Of a stretch of 64,000 nt of DNA, positions 18,104-27,366 are shown in pieces. The stretch covers positions 62,001 through 126,000 of the forward strand of contig CAWGGX010000007.1 in NCBI GenBank assembly GCA_963822215.1, given 5' to 3'. Position numbers and translations under genes: made by a program. Origin of the DNA: Roseiarcus sp963822215. GTDB lineage: Bacteria; Pseudomonadota; Alphaproteobacteria; Rhizobiales; Beijerinckiaceae. Positions within the stretch are counted from its first letter, which is position 1. The number at the start of each line of letters is the position of its first letter. The notes below the pieces were generated by a model. It saw nothing but the letters and a program-made list of their open reading frames with translations, ran no database searches and was not told the DNA's origin.

Positions 18104-18464
18104 TCGACTTTCGACTCCGTGATGTGAAACTGAATCTCCGGCACCTCCGAGGGAGCCGGACACCGGCAATAGTAGCGCGCCGGACGCGGTTTTTGTGTAT
18201 ATGCGCCGCGCAGGCCGCGCAAATGGACCTCGATGGCCGTGAAGCGGATTTGGGACAAGACTGTGAACGGACTTGCAGTGCCGCACACGTTCGTGCGAGC
18301 CGTCGCATTCGCGCCGGAGCGGATCTTTCCGACTGCGCCCAAGTCGACCAATCAAAATAAATCGCGTCAGGCTTGGTGGTCTCCTGCACCAGCTGAAAGA
18401 AGGCCGACGGCTGCGCGTTCTCGATCGAAACCAGGAGCGCCTCGGAGCGGCGGGACGTATTCAC
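18100..18464 (-). pseudogene. unrecognised coding remnant upstream of the split epimerase
   Basis: The reading starts at GTG 18464 (NTSRRSEALLVSIENAQPSA, later TTKPDAIYFDW), then continues only after a one-base frame change near 18350 (VDLGAVGKIRSGANATART, later YYCRCPAPSEVPEIQFHITE), ending at a stop that overlaps the epimerase ATG. The coupling and continuous codon-like composition argue that it was a real gene. I do not recognise the family; sequence error is the alternative to true decay. Confidence 0.4.
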
Positions 18465-18580
18465 ATGAGGTGGGAGGCGGACGAGAGCGACCGCTCTGGG
18501 AGAGAGCGGGTCGCGGTCTACGCCCACTATGCGCCTCCACCGGCCGTGTCAGCGCGATGGTTCACAAGCAACTCGCGACT
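18465..18580 (+). pseudogene. rhamnan-synthesis-like (RgpF-type) gene remnant, part 1
   Basis: The translation from ATG 18465 gives RERVAVYAHYAPPPAVSA and, after a one-base frame change, AMVHKQLAT. This resembles the start of RgpF-type rhamnan synthesis proteins (VAVYAHY...). The sequence is interrupted exactly after CTCGCGACT by an IS200-type element and resumes at 19230 with ACTTATAACGCG, giving KQLATYNAARDIA across the join. Confidence 0.6.
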
Positions 18581-19232
18581 AATCTGTTGAGAGTCCCCTG
18601 GGCTTCGCCGGGGTGGCAGTAGGAGTTTGACGTTTTCCGAAGTCCACCGCGATTTTTCCCGATGTAAGCCGCCAGGCACACGAAGGGTCAAATCCGATGG
18701 ACGAGTTTGAGAGCTTAAGTCACTCGAAGTGGGAGTGCAAATACAACGTCGTTTTCATTCCGAAGTGTCGGCGCAAAGTACTGTATGGCGAGTTGCGCAA
18801 ACATTTGGGGTGTTCCGCAAGCTTGCGGAACACCGAGAGAGCCGCGTCGAAGGGGGCATCTGCTGTCGGATCACGTTCGCATGATGCTGTCGATTTAACC
18901 CAAGTACGCGGTCAGCCAAGTCGTGGGGTACATCAAGAGCAGAGCGCGATCCATTTGGCCTGAGTTTATGGCGAGCGCCACCGAGGTTTTATAGGGCAGC
19001 ACTTTTGGGCCCGAGGATATTTTGTTTCGACGGCCGGGCGGGACGAGACGGTCATCCGCGACTACATCAAGAACCAAGAGAAAGCGGACCAGCGACTGGA
19101 TCAACTGAACCTCTGGCGCTGACTGGCCACTCCCAGGTTGCCCAATAAGCCGGGGACGCGTCAGCCTCCCACTCCGCCGCTTCGAGCGGCTCAGACCCCG
19201 AAAGCCCCCGGCTTTGCCGGGGGATGGTTACT
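18581..19232 (+). mobile_element. IS200/IS605-family element, degraded
   Basis: It contains a decayed IS200-type transposase and a hairpin near each end: CCCCTGGGCTTCGCCGGGG at about 18595-18613 and CCCCCGGCTTTGCCGGGGG at 19205-19223, typical subterminal palindromes of this family. Removing the element rejoins a reading frame in the flanking gene (LAT-YNAARD), and there is no convincing target duplication, as expected for single-strand transposition. The ends are ambiguous by 3 nt because ACT occurs at both junctions. Confidence 0.75.
18697..19122 (+). pseudogene. IS200-type Y1 transposase, frameshifted
   Basis: The reading begins EFESLSHSKWECKYNVVFIP then KCRRKVLYGELRKHLG, the standard TnpA start. 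After a frame change it continues VFRKLAEHRESRVEGG, SDHVHMMLSIPPKYAVSQVV and GYIKSKSAI, and ends RDYIKNQEKADQRLDQLNLW. HVH is the metal-binding HUH motif and the Tyr in GYIKSKS is the family nucleophile. At least one or two frameshifts plus an in-frame stop near 18897 inactivate it. Confidence 0.82.
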
Positions 19233-19420
19233 TATAACGCGGCGCGGGACATTGCGGTCATCTTCGTCTCAATGTGCGCCTCCTCGCTCGGCGAAAGCGA
19301 CAGGGCGGCGCTGGAGGCCCCTCGGCGCGCCTCATGCGCCCGAACAGGCGGCGCCCACCTTCAGACGTTCTTTCTTCTGGCGAGGGGCCCGTCGGTCCGA
19401 CCTTCGCCTTCTTTGACGAT
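19230..19420 (+). pseudogene. rhamnan-synthesis-like (RgpF-type) gene remnant, part 2
   Basis: It resumes after the IS200-type element with TYNAARDIAVIFVSMCASS then LGESDRAALEA, like the RgpF segment in which a hydrophobic VVFVS strand is followed by LSEADRA. Similarity fades after about residue 35 and several frames are then equally poor. From about 19420 to 19510 I see no recognisable coding. Confidence 0.5.
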
Positions 19421-19509
19421 CTGGTCTTTCGGTCGACAAGGAAATCGTGATCCAGAAGGACGAACTGGCGTTGTCTTCTATGATCTCCCGATGTGGCGTG
19501 CCGAGGTGG

Positions 19510-19985
19510 GCGCTCTAAGACCTGGGAAGCGTCGAGGAGTCCGCGCTCGCGGATCCTGGCCGTTCTGACAGCCTCGTTGGCGTCCAGAAGGGTCGCGCGC
19601 AGGGCCTCGGCCCAGGGCTCCTTGTCGAGTTCGCAAACGGCCTGAAGTCGCGTAGGAGATGGGCGTTGCAGTAGGCGTCATCGACGTCTTCGAGGCCGTA
19701 ATAGGCGCGCCAGTGGTCGTGGACCACGCGACGCCGCCCTCGAACTCTGGCACGGCCGAGCAGGGCTCGCCGGCACGATAGAACGTGTGGGTCGTCGTCG
19801 AGGCGGTGTGCAGCCAACGGGTCGTCCCGGCGATGCGAAAGCCCGTTTCGTCGAGACAGCGCACCGGCGCCGCCGCGACGCATGCGCCGATGCCGCGATT
19901 GACGGGCGCCAGCGCTTCGGCCTTGCGGCGAACCCAGCCCGCCAGCGACGCGCTTGGACCCCTCGACGCCCAACGCCTCCGAGCC
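19510..19985 (-). pseudogene. IS66-family transposase (TnpC) remnant
   Basis: Read on the minus strand with several frame changes: LAGWVRRKAEALAPVN, VRCLDETGFRIAGTTRWLHT, THTFYRAGEPC, VVHDHWRAYYGLEDVDDAYC and NAHLLRDF. These align in order with the intact IS66 transposase at 25944 (RCLDETGYRIAGKLHWLHTT, VVHDHFLPYRGMDTVEHAFC). N- and C-terminal parts are missing. It is a dead fragment of a different IS66 element lying between two glycan-gene remnants. Confidence 0.75.
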
Positions 19986-19986
19986 T

Positions 19987-21095
19987 CTGCTTAAGCTCAT
20001 CTTCGCACGGCGTCGCCGCAACGAGCGGCTTGTTGCGTCTTCGGGCCTGTTCGACGAGGCGTGGTATGTCGCCAACAATCCGGACGCGGCCCATTTTGAG
20101 GGCGGCCCGCTTCGGCACTACATCGGCAAGGGCGCCCGGGCCCTACTCACACAGGGATCCCAATCCCTTTTTTGACTCCCGCTGGTATTGCGCGGCGAGA
20201 CCGAGGGCGCGGCGGAATCCGCTTTTGCACTACCTGAAGAAAGGAGCGGGGGAGGGCTTGCCGCCGTCGCCCGCTTTCGATCCGGCTTGGTACCGCGAGA
20301 CCTATGCTGATATCGCCGGGAGTGGTCTCGAACCGCTTGCCCATTTCCTCCGCCACGGCCGACGGGACGGCCGCCTTCCGAAGGCGCCGAGCGATTTTCG
20401 TCCGGTCGAGGAGGCGGAACTCGTTTGCCTGAAGCGCCCAGCGGCGCGGCAGGACATGGCGGTGTTCGTCACATACGCTCCCGCGGGGCGCATCAAACCG
20501 CACGTGCCTTTCTTTCTTTCCGCGCTGGCGAAAGAGGGCGTTGCGACGACCCTCGTGGTGGCGGCCGATCAGCCGGGAGCGGTGTCCATCGAGACCCTCC
20601 TCGGCCTCGTCGACGGGCTCTATGTCCGCGAAAACCAGGGCATCGATTTCGCCGCATGGGCCCATGTCGCGCGCAATCTGGACCTTTCGCGTCGGGCTCA
20701 CCGAAAGCCCTCAGATCACACGACATTTCCAGAGCTATTTCCTCGTCGCTAAAGCCGAGGGGGTGGCGGCCCTGATGGCCTTCCTGTCGGAGGTGAAGGC
20801 TTATCGCGACAAGCACGCCGTGATCATCGCCTACGAGGTTCCCCTTCTGCAGCGCTACCTCAGCGCCGGCCTCCGCGCCGAAGCTCTGTTTCCGTCGACG
20901 TCACGCGGAAACGCGACGATCGAAGAGTGGAGGGACCTGATCGCGAAGGGATTTCCGTTCGTGAAAGTCGCTGCGCTTCAAGTTACGAACGACGACTGGA
21001 GAGGGGCTCTGCGAGGAGAGGGGTACGCGGAGGGCACGATTTCGCTTATCGAGAGTGCGCGCTCGAGCGGCGAACCCCTGAGGGTCCGGAGGAGG
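19987..21095 (+). pseudogene. RgpF-family rhamnan synthesis protein, frameshifted and internally deleted
   Basis: Three WY-type repeats open the reading: LFDEAWYVANNPDA...HYIGKGA, FFDSRWYCAA...LLHYLKKGA and FDPAWYRETYADIAGSGLEP. The RgpF domain follows: MAVFVTYAPAGRIKPHVPFF, LVDGLYVRENQGIDFAAWAH, then GLTESPQITRHFQSYFLVAK and FPSTSRGNATIEEWRDLI. Frame changes occur near 20140 and 20690. The middle of the domain is missing between AAWAHVARNLDLS and GLTES. RgpF-family proteins act in rhamnan-type polysaccharide assembly. The decay means this product is lost. Confidence 0.75.
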
Positions 21096-21099
21096 GAAC

Positions 21100-22617
21100 T
21101 TGCTGACTTTGATCCGGGCTCAGTCCAAGCCGATTTTTCTCGCATCCCTCTTTCTCATTCTTTTCGGGTCTCGGGCCGCTCTGATCCATTGCGCCGGGAA
21201 TTCGACCCCCTTCATGGACGAGTGGGATGGAGATGCAGCGCTCCTGATCAAAGCTTATGTTGACGGCCGCCTGTCGGTCAGCGACCTCTTCGCGCCGTTC
21301 AATGAGCACCGAATCGTGTTTACACGATTGCTGGTTCTCTCGATCCTTCACGTGTCCGGCTATTGGGACGTCGTGCTCCAGATGATCGTAAACGCGATCC
21401 TCGAGTCGGCGACGATCGTTGCGATCAGTTACGGACTGGCGCGCATTCTCCCGAAAGGGTGGGCCCCCGCCGCGATGATCGTATGCGTCCTCATGAACGT
21501 GGTCCCTTATGGCTATGACAACGTCCTTCTCGGTTTCAACACGCATTTCTATTTGCTGAACGCCTTCTCCTTCGCAAGCCCGTGGCTGATGACCGGCGAG
21601 CGCGCCTGGTCAGTGCGATGGGCGGCCGGAGCGCTCGCCGCGATGGCTTCGTATTTTTGCCTCGCCTCCGGCGCGTTGACGTTCGCCGCTGTTTTCGGCG
21701 TCCATCTCCTCCAGGCGGCCGTCGGCCAAAGACGAGGGGTTCGCGAGGCGTCGGGCATGGCGGTGCTCGCCGCAACAACCCTCGTCTTGTTGCTCCTGAT
21801 CCCTCACGTCCAGTCATCTGAGGCGTTCAGAGCTCATAGTATCGGCCAGTTCTTGTCGGCCTTTGCACAACTTTCGTTTTGGCCGGCTAATACGGCGCTC
21901 GGACTGTTCCTGCTGGTTCCATCTGCGCTGTTCGTCGCGCGCGTCGTGTCCGAGCGTCCGGAGCGGACCGATCCGCGTTGGATCAACGTCGCCGCTCTCG
22001 CGTGGGTGCTGGCTCAGGTCGTGGCGCTCGCTGCAGGACGAGCCCAATGAGCGATTCAGAGCCGCTATACCGGCGTTCTGCTGATCGGATTGATGATCGA
22101 CCTTATCAGCGCATTTTGGCTGTTCCAGTCTTTCCAGACGGCCGGCAAGCCGGTGGTCTGGCGGACACTAATTCTTGCCGCGTGGCTCGGCGTCGTCGTC
22201 GTTTCGCTGACCCATCCGCAACGGCATCTGCGCAGTTCCATCGATGAGCGACGCGACATTGCCGTGGCTGAGGCCAATAATCTCCGAAGTTATCTGGCCA
22301 CGGGGGACGCCTCGTTCCTGGCTGGTACGCCCGCGCTGCAAATTCCCTACTTCGATTCACGCCGCCTGCGCGAACTGCTCGATACGCCGGCTATTCGCGC
22401 CGCGCTCCCCCCGGACCTGACGGGAGAAACACCGCGTTCTCAGGGAGTTGAGATGGTCAAGCAGACCGTTCTTCGGTTCGGTCTGCTTTGGCTCTGGCTG
22501 GGCGTTGTGTCGCTCATTGCCGTTTCGTCTGACCGATCGCCATCGTCCCTCAAGGATTTCACGGCTGAGAAGCACGCGGCGCGCCGAAGTTCGCGGAACC
22601 TCGCGTCGCGTCTTTAG
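21100..22617 (+). pseudogene. polytopic membrane protein (GT-C-like), broken near 22.04 kb
   Basis: The first part, 316 residues from TTG 21100 with GGAGGGA about 5 nt upstream, has a signal-anchor (PIFLASLFLILFGSRAALI), NSTPFMDEWDGDAALLIKAY and several hydrophobic segments. It runs into a stop at 22050. A second frame, 22090-22617, continues with membrane segments (ISAFWLFQSF, TLILAAWLGVVVVSL) and a short tail. The DEWD after the first segment is typical of lipid-linked-sugar-dependent GT-C transferases, but this is only suggestive. A small deletion or frameshift at 22023-22090 breaks it. Positions 21403-22022 also exist as the IS-riddled copy at 1641-4563. Confidence 0.65.
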
Positions 22618-22676
22618 CTCTGCCCGACTGCAGTTCCTAACCGGAACTGGCTATATGCGTCGTCGTGCCGCGCGTC

Positions 22677-24467
22677 TCACGCCGCGTCGCGCGGGAATTG
22701 AGTCCTGGCGATTAGGCTGTAGGTGCGACCTTGGGCCAAAAGGTCGCGGTGGCGGCCACGCTCCACGATCTGGCCGTGGTCGATCACGCAAATCTCGTCG
22801 GCCTGGGCGACCGTCGACAGGCGGTGAGCGATGACGAGTGTCGTGCGGCCTTCGCATAGCGTGTGCAGCGCCTTCTGGATCGCCTGCTCGGATTCAGAAT
22901 CGAGGGCGGAGGTCGCCTCGTCGAGCAGGATGATCGGCGCGTCCTTGAGAAACGCGCGGGCGATGGCGATGCGCTGGCGCTGCCCGCCGGAGAGCTGCAT
23001 ACCGTGCTCGCCGCACGGCGTGTCGTAGCCGCGCTCGAACTCCATGATGAAGTCGTGCGCATAGGCCGCCTTGGCGGCGGACACGATATCCTCGTCGCTC
23101 GCGCCCGGTCGGCCCATGGCGATGTTGTCCCGCACCGAACCCTTGAACAAGAAGTTTTCCTGCGCGACGTAGCCGATCTGCCGGCGGACGGACTCCCGCG
23201 TCACCGACGCGATATCCACGCCATCGCAGAGAATTTGACCGCCTTCGATGTCGTACAGCCGCAGAATCAGGGCCATCACCGTCGACTTGCCGCCACCCGA
23301 TCGTCCCACTAGGGCGGTCGTTTTCCCGGCTTCGGCGACGAAGCTCACCGCATGGAGGACCCGCTCTTCGGGACGATAGCCGAACACCACGTTGCGAAAC
23401 TCGATCCGGCCCTGCGTGATCTCGAGTTCGCCGGCCCCCGGGGGATCTTCCTCGAATTCACGCGCGTCCAGGAAATCATAGAGCATTGAGACGCCGAGGA
23501 GGGATGTGGACATATCGACGTGGAAACGAGCGACCCGCTTCATCGGCTCGTACAGCATGATGACCGAGGTGATGAACGAGAACAGGCTACCGGGCTGGTT
23601 GCCGCGAATGATGACGGTGTAGCCGCTGTAGAGTACGACGGCCGCAATGGCGAAGCCCCCGAGGCTTTCCATGATAGGGCTTGTGCGCGAGCTCACCGAT
23701 GCGAGCTTGTTGGCCGCCGCCTGGAAACCTCGGATCGCCGCCCCCTGCCGCTGGCGCATGAAGTCCTCGAGGGTAAACGCCTTGACGATGCGGATGCCCT
23801 GCGCAGTCTCTTGCAGCGACTCCATCATCTGCATCATACCTGCAAATTCCGTGGTCATGATTCGTCGCACGCGCTGCCCGATCTGGCGCACGCCGAGCGC
23901 CGCCACCGGCACGAGCATCAGGGCGAGGATCGTGAGCATCGGGTCCTGGGACACCATCACGATCACAAGGCCGACGATGGTCAGGGCATCGCGGGACAGG
24001 GTCGTGATCAGCAGGTTGAGAGCGTTGCTAGCCGACTGGGCGATGAACGCCTGCCGCGCCATGAACTCCGACGAATGCGCCTTGCTGTAATAGGTTACAC
24101 TCATCCGCAGCATCTGGTCGAAGATGCGCGTCTGGATGTCGGCGACAATGCTGTTGGCGACGCGGGACAGCGAAACCTGCTGTCCGTAGGTGGCGAGACC
24201 TTTGACAGTGTAGATGGCGACGATCGCCGCGGTAATCTCCCACACCGCGCTTTGCTTGTGCGCGACAAAGATCTTGTCGACGATCCTGCCGATGATCCAG
24301 GCGGACAGCGACGTCGTGACGGCGATCAGCCCCATCATCGCGAACGAAAAGACATAGCCCTTCCAGTGCTTCGAACCCTGATCGAGCAGCAGCCGGCGCA
24401 GGGTGGCGTTGGAGGGCGCGTCAAGAAATGAATCGATGCGTTCACGGATCGCGCGCCAAACGAACAA
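22677..24467 (-). CDS. ABC exporter, fused permease and ATPase (MsbA-like)
   Basis: 596 residues from TTG 24467, with AAGGAG about 7 nt upstream. The N-terminal transmembrane half (about residues 30-320, six helices) ends in an ABC ATPase with Walker A VGRSGGGKSTV, Q-loop region IGYVAQENFLFKG, signature LSGGQRQRIAIARAF, Walker B IILLDEATSALD and switch VIAHRLSTV. All catalytic residues are present. This half-size exporter should work as a homodimer in the inner membrane; lipid A, lipid-linked glycan or peptide are the usual cargoes. Lying beside the glycan island suggests a glycan or lipid substrate, which is inference. Confidence 0.88.
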   Translation of the reverse strand: MFVWRAIRERIDSFLDAPSNATLRRLLLDQGSKHWKGYVFSFAMMGLIAVTTSLSAWIIGRIVDKIFVAHKQSAVWEITAAIVAIYTVKGLATYGQQVSLSRVANSIVADIQTRIFDQMLRMSVTYYSKAHSSEFMARQAFIAQSASNALNLLITTLSRDALTIVGLVIVMVSQDPMLTILALMLVPVAALGVRQIGQRVRRIMTTEFAGMMQMMESLQETAQGIRIVKAFTLEDFMRQRQGAAIRGFQAAANKLASVSSRTSPIMESLGGFAIAAVVLYSGYTVIIRGNQPGSLFSFITSVIMLYEPMKRVARFHVDMSTSLLGVSMLYDFLDAREFEEDPPGAGELEITQGRIEFRNVVFGYRPEERVLHAVSFVAEAGKTTALVGRSGGGKSTVMALILRLYDIEGGQILCDGVDIASVTRESVRRQIGYVAQENFLFKGSVRDNIAMGRPGASDEDIVSAAKAAYAHDFIMEFERGYDTPCGEHGMQLSGGQRQRIAIARAFLKDAPIILLDEATSALDSESEQAIQKALHTLCEGRTTLVIAHRLSTVAQADEICVIDHGQIVERGRHRDLLAQGRTYSLIARTQFPRDAA

Positions 24468-24797
24468 AAGACCACTCCTTTGCGACTAGACCTGCCGCCC
24501 GACTTCCGCTTGCTCTGCAGGGCTTTCCGCAGCCGAGGCGGGTCATAGCATCTTGACCGCAATCTGGAAATTGCCGCGAAAAGGTGAAGACGCCGCAGCG
24601 GTTCGTTATTTGGGCGGCGACGAATCCCCCAAGACCCCTCTGTCAGTGGATTTCAGTGGTTCTATCAGGGGCCGAGGCGGACTGCGGCGTTTTGTGACGA
24701 TTAGCGGCAGACCAAGATTTGACGGCTGTCAATGACGGCCGCGCCAGTTGGCCGCAGGATGGCGTTTCGATTCCCGAAACCCGGGAAGGAGCAGGCC
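24468..24797. other. intergenic region with a short dispersed repeat
   Basis: About 330 nt without a credible gene. CATAGCATCTTGACCGCAAT and the following bases at 24544-24578 resemble 4668-4703 (catagcatttt-ggccgcaatc-ggaaattg; roughly 29 of 34 positions), so a short repeat may be dispersed in intergenic DNA. Confidence 0.4.
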
Positions 24798-25061
24798 GTG
24801 AACCATCATCAACGCAAGGTCCTCCAGGCGATCTTCGCCCATCCAGTCAACGCCAATCTCGAGATGAAGGACATCGAGACGGTGCTGAACGGGCTCGGCG
24901 CCGAGATGGCTCCGAAGACGAAGAGCCGCATCGGGGTCAAGCTCAACGGGAAAGAGACCGTGCTGCATCTCGCCAGCCACACGCTTATGAAAGCGGAGGT
25001 GATTGAGGTGCGCAAGTTTCTGGAGGCGTGCGGCGTTTCGGCCGGGCCGCTGCTCGTCTGA
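24798..25061 (+). CDS. small HicA-like protein
   Basis: 87 residues from GTG 24798, with AAGGAG about 7 nt upstream. The in-frame ATG at 24732 would add an unlikely leader. The sequence NHHQRKVLQAIFAHPVNANL, later KSRIGVKLNGKETVLHLASH and VIEVRKFLEACG, follows the layout of short HicA/YcfA-like proteins (QKVLxxIFAHP...VxLxGKxxxLxxPH). HicA toxins are double-stranded-RNA-binding mRNA interferases normally paired with HicB; no HicB frame is seen on either side. It could be an orphan toxin or a housekeeping relative. Family assignment is moderate. Confidence 0.55.
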   Translation: MNHHQRKVLQAIFAHPVNANLEMKDIETVLNGLGAEMAPKTKSRIGVKLNGKETVLHLASHTLMKAEVIEVRKFLEACGVSAGPLLV

Positions 25062-25193
25062 GAAGCGCAAACCTTTCATAAGGCGAGAGCAGCGTATAGA
25101 GACCCTGCCACGCGGGGAGGGGTTGGCAACCACCGTTGCGTCGCCCTGCGGCTGGACGACAACCTGCACTCAGGGTCTCGCCCTCGGCGCCGT

Positions 25194-25463
25194 TCAGTGC
25201 AGCCAGAACTCGCCCTCGACGGTTCGGATTTCCGCCGGCGTGATGAGCTTCGCGTGCGCCACGGTCACCGAGTGGAGGAGGCCATCGAGCTCCCGCGTCC
25301 AAAAGTCGAGGAATTTCTTCAACTCGGGAAAATGCGGGTGCAGGTCGTGCTGTTGCCAGATGTATGTCTGCAGGATTCCGGGGTGGTCCGGCAGCCGGTA
25401 AAGGATACTGGCCGTTGTCAGACCAAATCCTTCGAGCTGCCGGCGGAAGTCTGGGCTCACCAT
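25194..25463 (-). CDS. usg: Usg family protein
   Basis: 89 residues, full length for the alphaproteobacterial Usg family (often near tryptophan or pyridoxal genes, function unknown). It carries the highly conserved blocks GFGLTTASILYRLPDHPGIL, QTYIWQQHDLHPHFPELKKF and LDFWTRELDGLLHSVTVAHA. The protein is small, soluble and without membrane segments. No operon partner is evident here. Confidence 0.9.
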   Translation of the reverse strand: MVSPDFRRQLEGFGLTTASILYRLPDHPGILQTYIWQQHDLHPHFPELKKFLDFWTRELDGLLHSVTVAHAKLITPAEIRTVEGEFWLH

Positions 25464-25836
25464 GCGGTTTCTCCAAAGACTGAGCTAGGCGATCGTGTCA
25501 TCGACAACGCGATCTTGCAACGGTCGGTTCCGCAAATACTGTGCCATTTCAGACTATTGGCAGCGGGATGGATCGAGCGCTATTCATTTTGGAATTTCAT
25601 GCCGAGCGTTGCGTTTTGAATTCCAGAGGAGGCGGCGCGCGCGCTTCCGAAACGCTCACAGGCGACGGTGGACGACGGCCAGAAGCTGGAGTCGGGGTCG
25701 TCCGTAAAAGCGATTCGGCGGACTGCCGTGGTCGGCGCGTCCCCTGGGAAGCCGGCTGCGCTTCGCTCTCGGGCTCGCCACTTCCGAGCCCGTTTTGAGC
25801 GTTTTCAAGCGCTTGCCGCCAGTTTTCCGAGTCGGC

Positions 25837-27366
25837 GTAACTCCCAAGCCCGAGTGAGTCCGAAATGCCACAGGGTTTGTGAATTTGGTTTTTGGCGCCG
25901 AATTCATGAAGACATAATGGGGCGAGTCTGACTCAAGGGTGGGATGACCCTTCCTGCGGAAGTCGAGGAGCTTATCGCTTCGCTGAATCGCCAAGTTTTG
26001 GCGCTTCAGGCGGAGGTTGTCGAACTTCGTCGTCGATTGGGTCTGGACAGTTCGACGAGTTCGAAACCGCCATCGAGCGACGGGTTGAAGAAGAAGCCGC
26101 GGGTGGCGGGCAGCCTGCGCGGCCGCTCTGGCAAGCCGAGCGGGGGCCAGAAGGGCCATCAGGGCGGCACGTTGCGTCAGGTCGCCGATCCCGACGCCGT
26201 GGTTCGGCACGAGGCCTGCGCGTGCGGCCATTGCGGTTCGTCTCTGGATCCGATGGCGGCGATTGGGGTCGAGAAACGCCAGGTGTTCGATCTTCCCGAG
26301 CGTGCGTTGTTGGTCACGGAACATCAGGCTTCGATCTATCATTGCGCGCAATGCCGGGGCGTGACGAAGGCCGAGTTTCCCGATGGCGTGGTCTCGCCGA
26401 CCCAATATGGCGAGCGTATCAAGGCGGCGGCGATTTATCTCAACATCCATCAACTCATCCCCGAGGATCGGGTCGCGCAGGCGCTGAACGATCTGTTCGG
26501 CGCGCCGTTGATCTGTCCGGCCAGCGTCGTCGCCTGGGTGGGCAAGAAGGCGGGCGAACTGGGCGAAGTCTACAAGGCCATCGGCGAACGCGTGGCCGAG
26601 GCCAAGGTTCGCTGCCTCGATGAGACGGGCTATCGGATCGCCGGCAAGCTGCACTGGCTGCACACGACGTCGAGTTTGGCCTTCACTTTCTATCGCGCGG
26701 GCGAAAAGCGCGGCGACATCCCCACGGATTTGCGGGACGGCGTCGTCGTGCATGACCACTTCTTGCCCTATCGCGGGATGGACACGGTCGAGCACGCCTT
26801 CTGCAATGCGCATATCCTGCGCGAACTCCAAGCTCTCATAGAGTTTGAGAAGGAGCCCTGGGCCGAACTCATGCGCGCGGTCCTCCTCGACGCCAACGCC
26901 GCCGTCAATGGGGCGCGCGAGGCGGGCGCCTCGGCGCTCCCGCCCGAGACGATCGCGGCGTTCGTCGAGCGCTATTGGGCCGCGGTTCGGCTCGGCCTCG
27001 CCTTTCATCGTCAATTGCCCAAGCTGGAGACGAAATCTCCCGGGCGCGGACGCCCCAAACAACGCCCAGGACAAAATCTGCTCGAAAGGCTGAAGACCTT
27101 CAAGACCGAAACGCTCCGGTTCATGAGCAATTTCGACGTGCCCTTCACCAACAATCTGGCCGAGCAGGACCTGCGAATGATGAAGGTCAAAATGAAAATC
27201 TCGGGGTGTTTCCGAACCCTCGACGGCGCCAAAATCTTCGCCAGCCTCAGATCCGTCGTCTCGACAGCCCGAAAACAGGGCGCCAACATCCTCCAAACCC
27301 TCGCCGCATCGCCAAAGCAAATCATGCACGCCTTGATCGCGTCAGGGTAAGGGGCTTGGGAGTTAC
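25837..27366 (+). mobile_element. IS66-family element with 8-bp target duplication
   Basis: Ends share a 15-bp inverted repeat (GTAACTCCCAAGCCC left, complement on the right). GAGTCGGC flanks both sides (25829-25836 and 27367-27374), the 8-bp duplication expected for IS66. At 1530 bp with only a tnpC-type gene it fits the short ISBst12-like branch that lacks tnpA and tnpB. Its intact ends and gene suggest a recent insertion. Confidence 0.92.
25944..27350 (+). CDS. IS66-family transposase (TnpC type)
   Basis: 468 residues. The order is N-terminal leucine-zipper-like helix (LIASLNRQVLALQAEVVELR), linker SSTSSKPPSSDG, zinc ribbon with CACGHCG and YHCAQC, then the DDE core: RCLDETGYRIAG, VVHDHFLPYRGMDTVEHAFC, NAHILRELQAL and NNLAEQDLRMMKVKMKISGC. 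All expected catalytic acidic residues can be placed. The frame is intact. It is the only gene of its element. Confidence 0.94.
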   Translation: MTLPAEVEELIASLNRQVLALQAEVVELRRRLGLDSSTSSKPPSSDGLKKKPRVAGSLRGRSGKPSGGQKGHQGGTLRQVADPDAVVRHEACACGHCGSSLDPMAAIGVEKRQVFDLPERALLVTEHQASIYHCAQCRGVTKAEFPDGVVSPTQYGERIKAAAIYLNIHQLIPEDRVAQALNDLFGAPLICPASVVAWVGKKAGELGEVYKAIGERVAEAKVRCLDETGYRIAGKLHWLHTTSSLAFTFYRAGEKRGDIPTDLRDGVVVHDHFLPYRGMDTVEHAFCNAHILRELQALIEFEKEPWAELMRAVLLDANAAVNGAREAGASALPPETIAAFVERYWAAVRLGLAFHRQLPKLETKSPGRGRPKQRPGQNLLERLKTFKTETLRFMSNFDVPFTNNLAEQDLRMMKVKMKISGCFRTLDGAKIFASLRSVVSTARKQGANILQTLAASPKQIMHALIASG

